Assembly: GCA_964019335.1 (NCBI GenBank)
Contig: OZ025677.1
Span: 434,001 to 498,000, forward strand
DNA from: Diplonema japonicum
Taxonomy: Eukaryota; Euglenozoa; Diplonemea; Diplonemida; Diplonemidae
Direction: 5' to 3'
Length of the DNA: 64,000 bases
Shown here: positions 40,389 to 51,277 of the stretch, in pieces
How positions within the stretch are numbered: the stretch's first letter is position 1
How the letters are laid out: the number at the start of each line of letters is the position of its first letter
Notes under the pieces: generated by a model
Databases searched by the model: none
Told to the model about the DNA's origin: nothing
The model's input: the letters and a program-made list of their open reading frames with translations, nothing else
Position numbers and translations under genes: made by a program

Positions 40389-42482
40389 CTACTGCCTTGC
40401 GCTGATGCTGATCTGCTGTTGGGTGGAGTAGGAGACAGGGGTACCGACGTGGAGGGCTGTCTGGTTGGCGTAGAGGGAGGGTGCCTGTGCTCCGCAGGAG
40501 TCGATGACGACAGAGAAGGTGTCTGGGTGGATGTCAACAGTGAGGAGGCAGCCCAGGTAGTAGAGCTTGGAGAGGGTGAGGCGGTCGGAGCCGCCGGAGG
40601 GGGGCGCGGGCTTGGTGATGGTGAGGGCGCCGTCCGTGAGGCGGACGCCTCCGAACCCTGCCCACACGGACTGCAAGAAGCCGCCGGCCGCGGTGAGGAA
40701 GTTCGGGCAGCCGCTGTTCTCCTCGTACTCCCCCCAGGTGTGGAAGGGCCCCGACGGGTTGTTCTGCCTCACCGTCGCGTCGAAGGCCTTCGCCGCCTGG
40801 TCGTCGTAGCCGATGCTGCGGTAGCCGATGGTGAAGATGGCCCAGGTCATCGCAACGGAGTTCCGCGTGTGGTTCCCGTAGAAGTTCAGGTCGTTGAAGT
40901 AGACGTTGTGTGGCATCGGGAACATCAGGGGGTACCCCATCAGCACCACGTCCGCCTGCTTCACCATCCCCTCCTTGTACCCCTCGTACTCCGGGTGGTA
41001 CTGCTTCGTCGTGTCGAACGGGATCACCAGCTTCGCCTCCACCTCGTCCCACCCCGCAGGGGTCGTCTTCCCCAAGATCGCAGCCGCGAGCTTCGTCCAC
41101 ACGAAGGTCTGCTTCGCCACCGCGTTCGTGTACGCCGAGTTGTTCACCCCGTTCGCGTCCTCGTCAGGGCACATCACGTTGTTGATGGAGTAGGTCCCGT
41201 CCCTGTTCTGCACCACCCGCGACGCCCAGAAGGTCGACACGTTGTACAGCACGGGGTACACCATGTCCGCCAGGAGCTGCTTGTCGTGCGTCGCCCGCCA
41301 CATCTGCCACATCGCCTGCGCCACGTCCCCGCTGATGTGGATCTCTTGGTACTCGTAGATGCTGTTGTAGCACACCTCCTGCCCCGTCTCACCGGACTGC
41401 CACGGGAACTGGTACCCCTTCCACCCCTGCATCTCCGCGTTCTGGCGCGCCCCCTCCCTCACGTTGTACCTGTACTGCATCTGCGACCGCCCCAGGTCGT
41501 GGTGGAACAGCAGCGCGTTCGGGTAGATCCACGTGTCGCTGTCCCAGAACACGTTCCCCCAGTAGCCGTTCGTGGAGAGGCCCCCGGGAGACGTGTCCCA
41601 CGGCACCTCCTTGTGCAGCGCCGACAGCACCCCGTAGAAGGAGGCGTTGATGGACTGCGCGAGGTCGTGGTCCCCCTCCACGAACATCCCCGCCGCCGTC
41701 AGCTCCGTCCACTCCGCCGTGTGCGTCGCGTACAGGTTCGCATCCCGCGCCGCCCCCTTGTACATCGAGATCGCCTCCTCCTCCATCCCGTTGCTTGTGC
41801 TGCTGTTCGCGTCCAGCGAGGTCACCCTCACAGAAAGGAAACGCCTCACCCCTCCCCCGAGCTCCACAGGCTGGTCCACAGCCGTCCGCACCACCACGAA
41901 CGAGATCAGCGGCGACCCAGGGTACTCCCTCCGGTCGATCGTTCCCGTGTACACCTCCATCTCGGAGGTCGACGACCCTGCTTTCGTGTACTCCATGTAG
42001 CAGTTCCCAGGGTCCTCGTCCGTCGCGTGCGTGCAGTCCACTGAAGGGCGCCTCCCCGCCCCGTCCTGGTAGCGGTCCGACCCGGTCCCCCCGATGAACT
42101 CCGTCACCAGCAGGTTCTTCTGCACGCGGTGCGCGTACCACCTCTGCAGCACCCCGTTGGAGTAGATGCGCTCCGCTGTCCCGAACTGCATGTCGAGTGC
42201 GTACCCCGCAGGGCTCGCTCCCTCCAGCGCTATGTTCGTCGATGCGGGGAAGGTGGCCCGCGAGGACTGCGTCTTCGCCTCCCAGTTGTACACCCCTGCA
42301 ACGTACTCAGCGGGGTTCGTCACCAGCGTGCTCACGTACCCGTTCCCCACAGTCGGCAGCGCCTTCCAGTTGCTCGTGAAGGACGTGTCCATCGTGTACA
42401 TCAGGCTCGCCGTCTTCTCCTTCGCTACCCACTCCGCAGGCGGGCTTACGGCAAGCACCGCCCCTAGCAATACGGGGTGCAT
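40389..42482 (-). CDS. Secreted GH65-family glucosidase, ATHL1/PGGHG-like
   Basis: The 697-residue protein begins with a signal peptide (about 1-16). It resembles protein-glucosylgalactosylhydroxylysine glucosidase and acid-trehalase-like GH65 proteins. It has FWDSDTWIYPNALLFHHDL (about 305), an AEMQGWKGYQFPWQSGETG block (about 345), and YEYQEIHISGDVAQAMWQMW (about 375). The active-site region VMCPDEDANGVNNSAYTN (about 436-453) carries the Glu expected to act as general acid. The GH65 (alpha/alpha)6 barrel is followed by a short beta-rich C-terminus. The gene is clearly GC-richer than its surroundings, which opens long false frames on the other strand. Substrate could be a glucosylated glycan or disaccharide; collagen is not assumed here. 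Confidence 0.9.
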   Translation of the reverse strand: MHPVLLGAVLAVSPPAEWVAKEKTASLMYTMDTSFTSNWKALPTVGNGYVSTLVTNPAEYVAGVYNWEAKTQSSRATFPASTNIALEGASPAGYALDMQFGTAERIYSNGVLQRWYAHRVQKNLLVTEFIGGTGSDRYQDGAGRRPSVDCTHATDEDPGNCYMEYTKAGSSTSEMEVYTGTIDRREYPGSPLISFVVVRTAVDQPVELGGGVRRFLSVRVTSLDANSSTSNGMEEEAISMYKGAARDANLYATHTAEWTELTAAGMFVEGDHDLAQSINASFYGVLSALHKEVPWDTSPGGLSTNGYWGNVFWDSDTWIYPNALLFHHDLGRSQMQYRYNVREGARQNAEMQGWKGYQFPWQSGETGQEVCYNSIYEYQEIHISGDVAQAMWQMWRATHDKQLLADMVYPVLYNVSTFWASRVVQNRDGTYSINNVMCPDEDANGVNNSAYTNAVAKQTFVWTKLAAAILGKTTPAGWDEVEAKLVIPFDTTKQYHPEYEGYKEGMVKQADVVLMGYPLMFPMPHNVYFNDLNFYGNHTRNSVAMTWAIFTIGYRSIGYDDQAAKAFDATVRQNNPSGPFHTWGEYEENSGCPNFLTAAGGFLQSVWAGFGGVRLTDGALTITKPAPPSGGSDRLTLSKLYYLGCLLTVDIHPDTFSVVIDSCGAQAPSLYANQTALHVGTPVSYSTQQQISISARQ

Positions 42483-43094
42483 TTCTCTCCTTTTCGTTTG
42501 AACGCCTTTTGTGGATATTTAGGAAGAGGGGAAGGGTCGTGGAAAAAAAAAAAATAAAGAAGAAAAAAAACAGGAGGTTTTTAATAAGAAAAAAAAAAGG
42601 AAAAGAAAAAAAGAAAGAAGGGACCAGGCCGGCCCGTTGTCAGTGTGGGCATCTGCTATTGTTCCCTTTTCTTCTTTTTTTTTTCGTTCTGCTTAGACTC
42701 GGAATAAATTTGGGGGGGGGGGGAAGAAGAAAAAAAAAGAAAAGAGACATTTAAAAAAAAGAGGAGGTGCTCTATGGATGGAAAAAATGTTGCTCATAGG
42801 TCGGTCTTTAGTTTTATTCCATCTTTTTTATTTTTATTTTTTTCTGCACCCCTGTCAGGGACAAAAAAATAATAGTCAGTTGTATGGACAGTGTTAAAAA
42901 AATTAGAAAAAAACAGAGCTGATAGATTTTTGGCTCTTTCGTTTTTTTTTTTTTTGTTTCTTTTTACTTTTCCTTTTTTTCTTTTTTTTTTTTTGCGTTC
43001 TTTTTCCTTTTTCAGGGTGTATGAATAAAGGAGGACACCGAACTGCCCCCCCTGTTCTCATCTTCACTTCTTCAAAAGAGAATTAAACTTTTCT

Positions 43095-43129
<35 letters not shown>

Positions 43130-43661
43130 CTATTTTCTTTTCTTTTGCACTTTATTCACCTCTGGAAAAATAAAATAAAAATAAAAAAGATTCAAAAAAA
43201 TTAGATTATTTTCTTTTCCTCGGGGGCCGGTGCCTACCGGCTCTAGCCGGCTAATACCCTCTCCTTTAGTCTCGTATTTTGCTCCTCCAAAAACGGTGAA
43301 GCGAGGGCTTGTAAGAAATGGAACAGGAGACATGGAAACCCGACATTTTAAAAAGGATCTCTGTCAGGGAACGAGATCACAACTGCTGGTAGGGAGTGCA
43401 CTCACTCCAATGTGCTATGAAGGGAGCTTGCACTCTTAGGAATCGCTCTCATCGTGTAAGAGAATTAAAGTCTTTTTTTTTTCCTTTTTTCTTTTTCTTC
43501 TTCTTCTTTGTAAACCTCGAAAAACATAAACACAGCAAATAGAGAGAATAAAAAAAAAGTAAACACAGGCTAGTTTCTCAATAGGGGGGCTGCCCTGTAT
43601 GGGCAGCCTACACCACTACTGTAGAATGCTAAAACCTCTTTAATTTCTAAGCTTGTCCATC

Positions 43662-43693
<32 letters not shown>

Positions 43694-44430
43694 TGCTGGC
43701 AAGAAACGGAGAAACGTTTCCGTTTCCGTTCCCGTTTCCTTATTTTTGAAAAAAAAGCTTAAAAACGCGTTTCCTTGCCAACATAGCGCTAGAGGGGGGG
43801 GGGTCAACAGTGCTAACATGATCTAAAAGTGCTTTCTAAATGGGCCTACAGAAATGACTGTCGGCCCCTTTTTTGAACTTCATGTGGCATCAACAAAATA
43901 ATTACTCAATGTAAAAGACAATCCACGTGAATTAAAAACTACACAAAAAAAACCCCCCCCCTGATGGGCACCTAAAAACATGAAAGGCAAAAAAAAAAAG
44001 AAAAAAAAAAGAAAAAGAGTCGGTTGATTGTTGTTTGTGCACAGCCGGGATTAACCTGTAGAAGGATAAGCCCAACAATGCTACCACTACTCTTTTTAGC
44101 AATAACAATTCATTATCAATATATTGTTTTTCTTGTTCATGCAAAAAAAAATGAAAACAGAGAGGGAGAAAAAACCTTTTTAGAAAGGAAGCAAAAGTAA
44201 GGGGAGGGGAAGGTGATGGGGGGAGAGAAAAAAAAGATCTTTTTCTTTTCTCCCGTTTTTTTTTTTTTTTCTTCTTTTTTTTTTTCCGTTTTTCCCCCCA
44301 CGGTGAGATCTCTCCCACACCGAGATTCATCAATTTTTTTTTTTTTTTTTTTTTTTTTGGTGGACAGTGTTTTAGTAGTCAGGGGGCGGTTTACCTGCTT
44401 CAACCAAAATCTTCCAAAGAAGCTAAAAAA
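42483..44430. other. Gene-free low-complexity spacer
   Basis: Contents are poly-T at 43098-43130, a 29-nt G run (43663-43691), a GGGCTGCCC...GGGCAGCC hairpin (43586-43609), and a dispersed motif at 44016-44110 (GTCGGTTGATTGTTGTTTGT ... CTACTCTTTTTAGCAATAAC). No coding frame supported. Confidence 0.6.
43663..43691. repeat. Poly-G tract of 29 nt
   Basis: Uninterrupted G run after ...CCATCA and before CATGCTGG. Other long G runs occur at 25108-25133, 28898-28918 and 63441-63464. Length may be a sequencing estimate. Confidence 0.85.
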
Positions 44431-44488
44431 AAAAAAAACTCGATAAAATTTCAGTGTGCATGGGGGTGCTCACCGTTCAGGTAGAAAC

Positions 44489-44960
44489 TCACACTAATCG
44501 GTCACCGTTCTGCGGTTGCTGTCTGGTGCCTGCGGTGGCTGTTTGTCGCGATGAGATGGACGGCATCTGGGCGAGAAACATTGCTTGGAGTCGTGCTAGG
44601 TAGGGGGGGGTTTGGCTCGAGGAGAAGAGTGGTCTCCTGTCGTAGCCGTGTGCCGTCGGGCCCCCAAGATGTCGAAGGGTATGCACCCTTGATTTGGCGC
44701 TGGCGGGGAAGGCTGATCTTCCACAGCGTGCTGAGCATTTCTGGATGCGACCCAAGATGTATCGCATCCTTGCGGCCTTCTCCGTGAGCAGGTCTTGATC
44801 GTCGAGGGGACCTATGAGCGACCGGCGGGTGGTCTGCTCATAGTCTATGGCGAGTTCCATTGTCGTGACGGAAGTTTTCTTCTTACCATCGTACCATCGT
44901 AGGCCTCTTAGCCACTTGAGGACGTTCTTCAAATGAAAGGTCAGGACCGCGCCTGAAAAA
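44489..44960 (-). mobile_element. 5'-truncated LINE C-terminal fragment
   Basis: The minus frame from about 44960 to 44489 has a GAVLTFHLKNVLKWLRGLRW block and a VTTMELAIDYE block. It then has LRHLGGPTAHGYDRRPLF and ends RQQPQNGDR. This is collinear with the end of the ORF at 56787-57872 (VMDKLLRPVLRWLGGLLW, TTLELALDFE, LRCIGGPTTHGYDRRPVL, RQSPQNGD). The frame upstream of 44960 is low-complexity, so the true homologous part starts there. Confidence 0.7.
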
Positions 44961-45059
44961 AAAGAAAACCAATGGGTGGAGTGACAGTAAAACAACAAAA
45001 AAAGAAAAAAAAAAACAGGGGGTAAAAAAACTTCTTCCTCTGGCATTCAACGATAGCAT

Positions 45060-45956
45060 CAATTAAGAAACCAAATGGGAAGAAGGGAGGGGGGGTGGAA
45101 GGCAATGTAGGTAAGGCAGAAACATAAAAAATGGAAAATTGGGGGGGGGGGGGAAATGCGCTTTTTTCCTTTTTTTTTTTTGTTTTGTTTCCTACCTAAT
45201 TAAGGTTTGTGACGCATGATAGTACCAAACATATCTATGTTTTCGATAACTACTATAATTAGGGTCTCACTTCATTATAAAAAAGAAAAAAAAAACGGTT
45301 GGTATATATAGATAGTAACGCTTACGGCAACAGGCCGTAGTCGCCCCCCCTCCGACAAAAAAAAGCTTTAAAGTTTTGTGCGTGAAAAGAAAGATACTGG
45401 TACTCTTTCTTCTTTTTTCTTTCAAAATTTCAATTTGCAACGCAAAAAGCGAAAGAGAAACTAAGTAAAAAAGAGAAAAAGAAAAAAGGAGAATAAAAAA
45501 TCCCCCCCTCCCCCCATCCTTCTGTGAAAAGTATATTGTATAAAAATCGGTTTTGGACTTAATGCGAAAAGATTCTCAAACCTATAATAAATATGAGTTA
45601 AAGGAACATTTTCCGTTCTAAGTCAATACACGGTAAGAATCAAACCCAGTGTGGCTGCAAGAAAAAAAAAAAGAAAAAAAGACACACGCAAGGTGATCTT
45701 CCTTTTTTTTTCTTTCCCTTTTTTGCCCCCCCCCCACTAAAAGAAAACCGCAGCTAATCAATAGTGAAAAAGAAAAAGAAAAGCTTTTTTCTTTTTTTTT
45801 TTTTTTTTTTTTTTTCGCCAGATCCTTAGCGAATCGTGGTGAAAAGGGAAAAAAAAAAAAAAAAAAAAAAAAACCAAAACCAAAAAAAAAAAGGAGGAGG
45901 GTAATGATAAAGATAAATGAGGACTGTCAGAGTAGTGGCAACAAACACATGTTTGG

Positions 45957-45993
<37 letters not shown>

Positions 45994-47470
45994 GCGTCAT
46001 GAGCTACTTTATTAGGTAAAATACCGCTCGTGCGCCCAAAATACCTCGACAAACCTCGAATATAATGAAATATATAAAATAAGAAACCACCGCATTTTCT
46101 TCTTTTTTTTTACCTGGTTATTTGTGCGCTGCCGACGAAGATAGTAGTTGCTTTCTGCGACTAGAGCTTGTGACAGAGGACAGTTGTAAAAAAAGAAAAG
46201 TCAATTAATCTAGAACGCGGTGTTCTTCGGCAATAATTTACCTGGAAAACGACTGTATAAATTGAATATTGCAAAAGGAACGAAAGAAGAGGGTAGGTAT
46301 GCGACTAGATACCCCCTCTAAAGGAAAGAAGTCCTTGTTGCCCGAAATAAAAAAAACTGCTGGCTGATTATTAAAAAAAAAAAATAAATAAAAATAAAAA
46401 AAAGAGAGAGAGAGAGAGAAAATGGCGTTTTACAGCGAGGACCCTTAGCCAAGTACTTCGTTGCAACGAAAAATAAAAAATAATGTTCTTTTTTTTCTTG
46501 TTTTCTTCCCCCCCCCCCCCCCCCCGTCCTTTTAAATAGTCCAAATATTTTCCAAAGGTTTTTTTTTTTTTTTTTTTTTTTTATTACCTGCGGTATTTTT
46601 GGCCGAATTTTGGGGGCCCCTTTTTTTCGTTCATTTTTTAGAAAAAAAAAGAAAAAAAAAAAGAGATATATGTTTATTGGGCCTCTGGGAAAATCTCTTT
46701 TTTTCACTGAGCAGAAACTCGCCGGTCTACATTGACCAGGGATTTTTCAAAGAGTTGCTTAGACCGGCGATTGCCGACCCTACGGGGCCCTGATTTAAAA
46801 CAGCTTTTAAAAAAAAAAAAAAAAAAAAAAACAGCATGCTCCTTTACCACCCGGCTTTTTATTGATTTTATTTTTTCTTCGAAGATTTTGTTTCGGGAAG
46901 AAAAAAGAAAAAAAAAAAAAAGGTCATTAATGAAACCTTTCAAGCAATAAAAACAAAGCGAGGAAAAAGAATGAAGAAAAGCAAAGGTATCTATGAAAAA
47001 AAGAAAAAAAAAAAAGAGAAAACGGACATGGAACGTATAATAATAAAAAGAGAAAACAAAAAAAAAAAACATAAATGAATTGATGGTTGTTGTGAGACAC
47101 CCAAAGGGGGGAAGAAAAAAAATACAAAAATAAAAAAACAATATAAAAAAAAACATAGAAAAATGTCAGTGTTGTTAGTAATTTATAAAAAAAAGGGGGG
47201 GGGGAATAAACAGCTACACCATATCCACTGGGAGTACCGTATTTTGAACGGCCACAAACAACTGGCTGAAACAACTGGATGCAGCAAGGCAATGCACCAG
47301 GTTCTTCTAAGGTTTTATACTAAATAAAAATACGGTTTTTTTTTTTCTCGTTTTTTTCTTTTGTTTCATTTTTCATCACCCATGTCGATAATGTAAAGTT
47401 ATTCATGGAATGAAAAAGAGGGGGGGGAAAAAAAATGAGTGAAAGGAGGTCTTTTACCTCTCAAAAAAAA
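45060..47470. other. Gene-free homopolymer-rich spacer
   Basis: There are many A/T runs (45805-45825, 45851-45873, 45959-45986, 46558-46581), a C run (46509-46525) and G runs. One CAATAATTTACCTGGAAAAC stretch (46230) and one GCCCAAAATACCTCGACAAA stretch are non-repetitive here. No gene or RNA recognised. Confidence 0.6.
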
Positions 47471-47471
47471 A

Positions 47472-48477
47472 TACTGTAAAACGAATAATGTCGGACGGAA
47501 AAATTCTCGGACAGAAAAATTCCCGGACACCAAAAAAACCCGGACATTTTTCCGTCCGGGAGTTTTTCTGGGAAGAAGTTTTTTTACTTAAGGGGGTAGC
47601 AGCTCCCACCACGTTTGCCTGGAAGGGCTTTATTCCTTCAAAATGTTTACCCTGCGTGGCAGTTTGAATTTTTCTTCCCCTTTCAATGCACCAACAAACA
47701 GCACCCACGGGATCTTCTCATAAACCCGTACTTCTTTCGTCAAATTGACCAGTTCGACTTCCCAAGGCACGTTGAGCAGCTGGCTTGTGAGGGGTCCAAC
47801 TTTGGTGCTGACACCCCCGGCCAGCTCACCCCCGAGAGGTGGAGGAGATAAACTCCTTACACCGGGCCAGTACAAACCCCCGAAAGCAGCTTGGCTGCCT
47901 CTGCCTCGGTCAGAAGACGGCAGCAACAGGTTCAACAGAGCCCCCGGTTTCTTCCAGACGGAAATACTGGACGTTGCTATTCCACCCTACCACACCCTGG
48001 CCGCCGCGACGCCGTGATAGCAGCGTATCGCCCAATACGGGATTTAGCATCCTTCGGGGGCGGAAAGGTTTTTGCTTGAGTCGATAGGTAAAACGGGCTT
48101 GGCGAGCCTATCCCAGCACAACAAATATGCACCTATGCAGAAGGGCTGCTGCACGCCAATCCAGCCCGAAAGACAGACCTGGTAGACTGACAAAACTTTG
48201 CAGCAAGCCGTGGGTTGAACGCAGCTGTAAAGCATCTATTAAGAAAGGTAGTAGGCCACACGAAGGCTCGACAAGCTGATTGCCTCAGGGGCAGCAAGGG
48301 AGGACAAAGATGCAGAAAGGGAACCCTGGGGGTTTCTTCGCGCGGTTGCCGTTTGCAGCCCAGGCCAGTATGTAGGTGGTAGTGGACCAGGCCCCCTGAC
48401 GGCCTTACCTAAAAAAAATTCCCGGGACGCCAAAAAAACTCGGACATTTTTGTCCGGGAGTTTTTCGTTTTACAGTA
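47472..48477. mobile_element. TIR element of about 1 kb with TACTGTAAAACGAA ends
   Basis: The left end TACTGTAAAACGAATAATG mirrors the right end TTCGTTTTACAGTA. Both are followed inward by CCGGAC-rich palindromes (CCCGGACATTTTTCCGTCCG at left, CGGACATTTTTGTCCGGGAG at right). The interior 47600-48400 is of normal composition but has no intact frame that I can recognise. Its right end overlaps the next element by TA. Confidence 0.7.
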
Positions 48478-48731
48478 CTGTAAAACGAAAAAATCCGGAA
48501 GAGAGAGAAAAACATTCCGGGCTCATGGGGAGAACACCATCTTCAAGAAGGGGTCTGCAGGATAGGGTCATCAGGCTCAAGACCCTGGGCAACAATTCTG
48601 GAGGGTCCCCCCCCAAGCCGAAAATGCCGGCTCGAGAAAAATATCCAGGCTTTTTTCGCTTCGGGGAGCTTGTCACTGTCCGGTATTCTTCTCGTCCGGC
48701 ATTTTTCTCCGGAGTTCTTCGCTTTACGGTA
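48476..48731. mobile_element. Short TIR element (about 256 bp) abutting the previous one
   Basis: It starts TACTGTAAAACGAAAAAATC and ends GATTCTT-like TTCTTCGCTTTACGGTA. The two elements share a TA dinucleotide at 48476-48477, as if one inserted at the other's TA target. A related right end lies at 58740-58825 (TTTTTCGCCTTACGGTA). Confidence 0.65.
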
Positions 48732-48732
48732 A

Positions 48733-49133
48733 AAACAACAAACGCTTCTTTGTAAATGAAGTCGGTTGGAATTAGATTCAGACTCCTTCAATAAAAAAAG
48801 TATTTCTTAAAAAAGAAAAAAGAAACTTCCTTGGAAAAGGGCCGGATGGAACTAATTGGGGTTTGCTGGGAAAACAAATTTCGAAGTTCTTCCAACCGAT
48901 TTTACAAAGACAAACCGGGAGATAAAAAAGAAAAAAAAGCGCAGGGCTTACACGACAAGGCAGCACTTCTTATTTTCGGAAGTAAACCGGAAAAAAAGTG
49001 AGAATATGACCTTGAAGTTTCGAACACCCCAGTGAGACTTAAATATTTTTAAGCAGCTGCACACAAAAAAAAAAAAAAAAATAAAAAAAAAATAAAAAAA
49101 AAGAAGAATATGAGGTTTTCGTTCAAACCTTAT

Positions 49134-49184
<51 letters not shown>

Positions 49185-49480
49185 CAGTGATTTCTTTTGC
49201 CTTTTGTGAGGGGTTGAGGGGGGGTGAGAAAAAGAAGAAAAAAAAAATGAGTAAAGGAAGAAAGTTGCGAGACGCCCCTTGCTTTTTGCAGGCCTTCTCA
49301 CCAGCTTCGCCGTTTCCCTTCTGAGGCTTCGGTGATTCAAAAATCGCCCTCTTGGTGTCCTAAATCCTGAATCGCAGTAAATGAGTACACTTGCGGGGCC
49401 GGTTCTGCTGGGCTTGGTACCTCCTTAAGAACGAAAAGAAAAATAAGAGTCAAAGGAAGCCCCAGTGTTTTTAGGTGGTG
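48733..49480. other. Gene-free spacer
   Basis: Includes a T run of about 40 (49138-49180) and a mid-GC stretch 49260-49440 with no open frame of note. No gene supported. Confidence 0.5.
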
Positions 49481-49562
49481 CCCCCGCACAAGCACTGTCT
49501 AATTGATTACAGGGGGCATCCCGGGTAACCAAGATTCTGCGCTCGTGCAGTTTGCTGCCTCC
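49480..49562 (-). repeat. Dispersed repeat R, truncated copy
   Basis: The minus strand carries GGCAGCAAACTGCACGAGCG, CAGAATCTTGGTTACCCGGG and ATGCCCCCTGTAATCAATTA. The deletion relative to full copies leaves the repeat's frame intact (TSAESWLPGMPPVIN then stop). Confidence 0.65.
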
Positions 49563-49654
49563 ACCACAAAAATAAAAAAAAGAAAAATAAAAAAAAAAGA
49601 TGTCTTTGTGAAGGGAAAAAGGCAACAAAAAGAGATAAAGAAGAAATAAAAAGA

Positions 49655-49776
49655 GGAACTGGCCGTTGTTTGTGTTTGGTGTACGTCCCCGGGTAAAACC
49701 TGGAGAAGTTTGTAAAACCCGAAACTCGTTGACAACGTTCCCCTTTAATTTAGACAAGTCAAATACTCGTTCTTGC
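49655..49776 (+). repeat. Dispersed repeat family 1, copy 6
   Basis: It has GGAACTGGCCGTTGTTTGTG with a GTTTGGT insertion, then CCCCGGGTAAAACCTGGAGA, CGAAACTCGTTGACAACGTT, and ends GTCAAATACTCGTTCTTGC. Orientation is +. Confidence 0.75.
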
Positions 49777-50130
49777 AAAAAAAAGAAAAAGAAAAAAAAA
49801 AAAAAAACAAATAAAAAAGTAAGGCGGGGACGGCATCCTGATTTCTTTTTCTTTTTTTTCTTTTCAAAATAGAACATTGATAAAATATCAATAACTAGTA
49901 TGTCCTACTATGTTCAGGTTAAATAAATATGGCCAAGAATTCGGTATTTGTTCAATGCACTTAAAGCAGTCGGACTGGTGAAACAATGGTTTTTTTTCTG
50001 AGCCGTCTTTTTTTTTTCTTTTTTTTTTTTTTTTTTTTTTTTTTAATCTTTCCGACCCTCTTCTGCGATATACCAGAGTTCTTGACAAATACTGCACTTG
50101 ACCATAAAAAAAAAAAAAAAAAAGAAAAGA

Positions 50131-50462
50131 AATGGGGCTTTGATTGCAACACTAGGTGGCGTTAAGCGTGCAACGAAGCACGAAATACCTACTTGATTAC
50201 AGGGGGCGCTCCTCGGCCGAGCAGTAGCTTCTTCTGCGTTCCGCGTCGTGTCCTTAATGCATGCGGTGTGCTCAACCCTAGCCGGGGCGTCCCGGGTAAC
50301 CAAGATTCTGCGCTCGTGCAGTTTGCTGCCTGTTCGTCACCCTGAGCATCTGCGATACGTTCTTCCACTCGGGCGCTACCGGTGATGACCGACGAGGAGG
50401 TCAACAGCGAACAACACATCTGATGTACTTCTTATATTTCCATGTTATCCCCACCACCTTTA
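50131..50462 (-). repeat. Dispersed repeat R, copy 2, with a 76-codon ORF (50189-50419), directly downstream of the SL RNA
   Basis: It is nearly identical to copy 1 at 21725-22056, but on the minus strand. The small frame MCCSLLTSSSVITGSARVEE to LGRGAPPVIK is intact and differs at only a few residues. The repeat begins where the SL RNA ends (TTTTAAAGGTGG), so the two may be evolutionarily or structurally linked. Confidence 0.75.
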
Positions 50463-50464
50463 AA

Positions 50465-50597
50465 AGTGTCTCGAGTTCCTCTCCTTGGAAGGAGGGGTGG
50501 TCGAGAAGGTACAAGAAATCCTGTATATGGTTTATTGATCATGGATCAGATTGGGTACCAATAAAGTACAGAAACTGTAGCTTTAGAATCGTTGGTA
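50465..50597 (-). ncRNA. Spliced-leader (SL) RNA gene
   Basis: On the minus strand the exon (50597 or 50595 down to 50559) begins (TA)CCAACGATTCTAAAGC and ends CAGTTTCTGTACTTTATTG. A GT donor follows at once (50558-50557). This 3' end matches kinetoplastid SLs, and the whole resembles the diplonemid SL as I remember it. ATTGG-TAC-CCAAT forms a small hairpin across the donor (50550-50562). The intron part has a CTCCTT/AAGGAG hairpin (50481-50494) and then a short U-run flanked by purines (CTTTTAA, 50461-50466) that could be an Sm site. The exact 3' end is a guess. SL RNA donates its exon to the 5' end of every mRNA by trans-splicing. It is a single copy here, not an array, so it may be an orphan or pseudogene copy. 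Confidence 0.85.
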
Positions 50598-50879
50598 AAG
50601 AAAAAAAAAAAAGAAAAAACAGCACATGTCCTTCACGCCTTTTAAAAAAGAAAAAAAAAGGTTGGGGGGAAAAAAAGGGGGGGAAAAAAAGGAGAAAAAA
50701 AAAAAGGAAAAACCCCACCACTTATACCTTCTTGGTCTTTCCTCTCCTCGCTTCATCAGGCAGCGCTATCCCGCTATGAAGGAAAAAGAAAAGAGAAAAA
50801 AAAAAAGAAATGAAGAAAGAGAAGAAGGAAAAAGCACTGCAAACCACAACCATACACCTTTCTGAATAGTTTTGTGCTA

Positions 50880-51199
50880 AAAAGCCACCTAACAACTCAG
50901 AGATCTTTACACCCCTCTTTTTATTCAAGAAAGCATAGTTAAAAAAAAAAATGACAATAAAAACTTGTATTCTTCATGCCGCGTAAAGGACTTACTTTAC
51001 ACGAGCGGAAATTGAAACTACAAGCGTTTACCATATTTCTCTTTTTTTTTCTTCTTCTTTTTTTTTCTTGCGGCTTACAGTACTAGAAGTAAAACAAAAA
51101 TGGGAAAGAACCTATTCTTTTTATTAAACATGGAAAAAAAGCAAAAGTACAAACACACATAACTCAGATTTCTCTCTCTCTCTCCTCTCTCTCTTCTCT

Positions 51200-51277
<78 letters not shown>

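Noticed and set aside
40377-42044. Plus-strand 555-codon open frame and several other long frames in the GH65 region
   Set aside because: They are Arg/His/Val-rich shadows of the GC-rich GH65 gene on the minus strand, which has clear family motifs.
47630-47935. Minus-strand 101-codon frame within the TIR element, considered as a transposase
   Set aside because: No DDE or helix-turn-helix motif could be recognised and neighbouring frames are broken.
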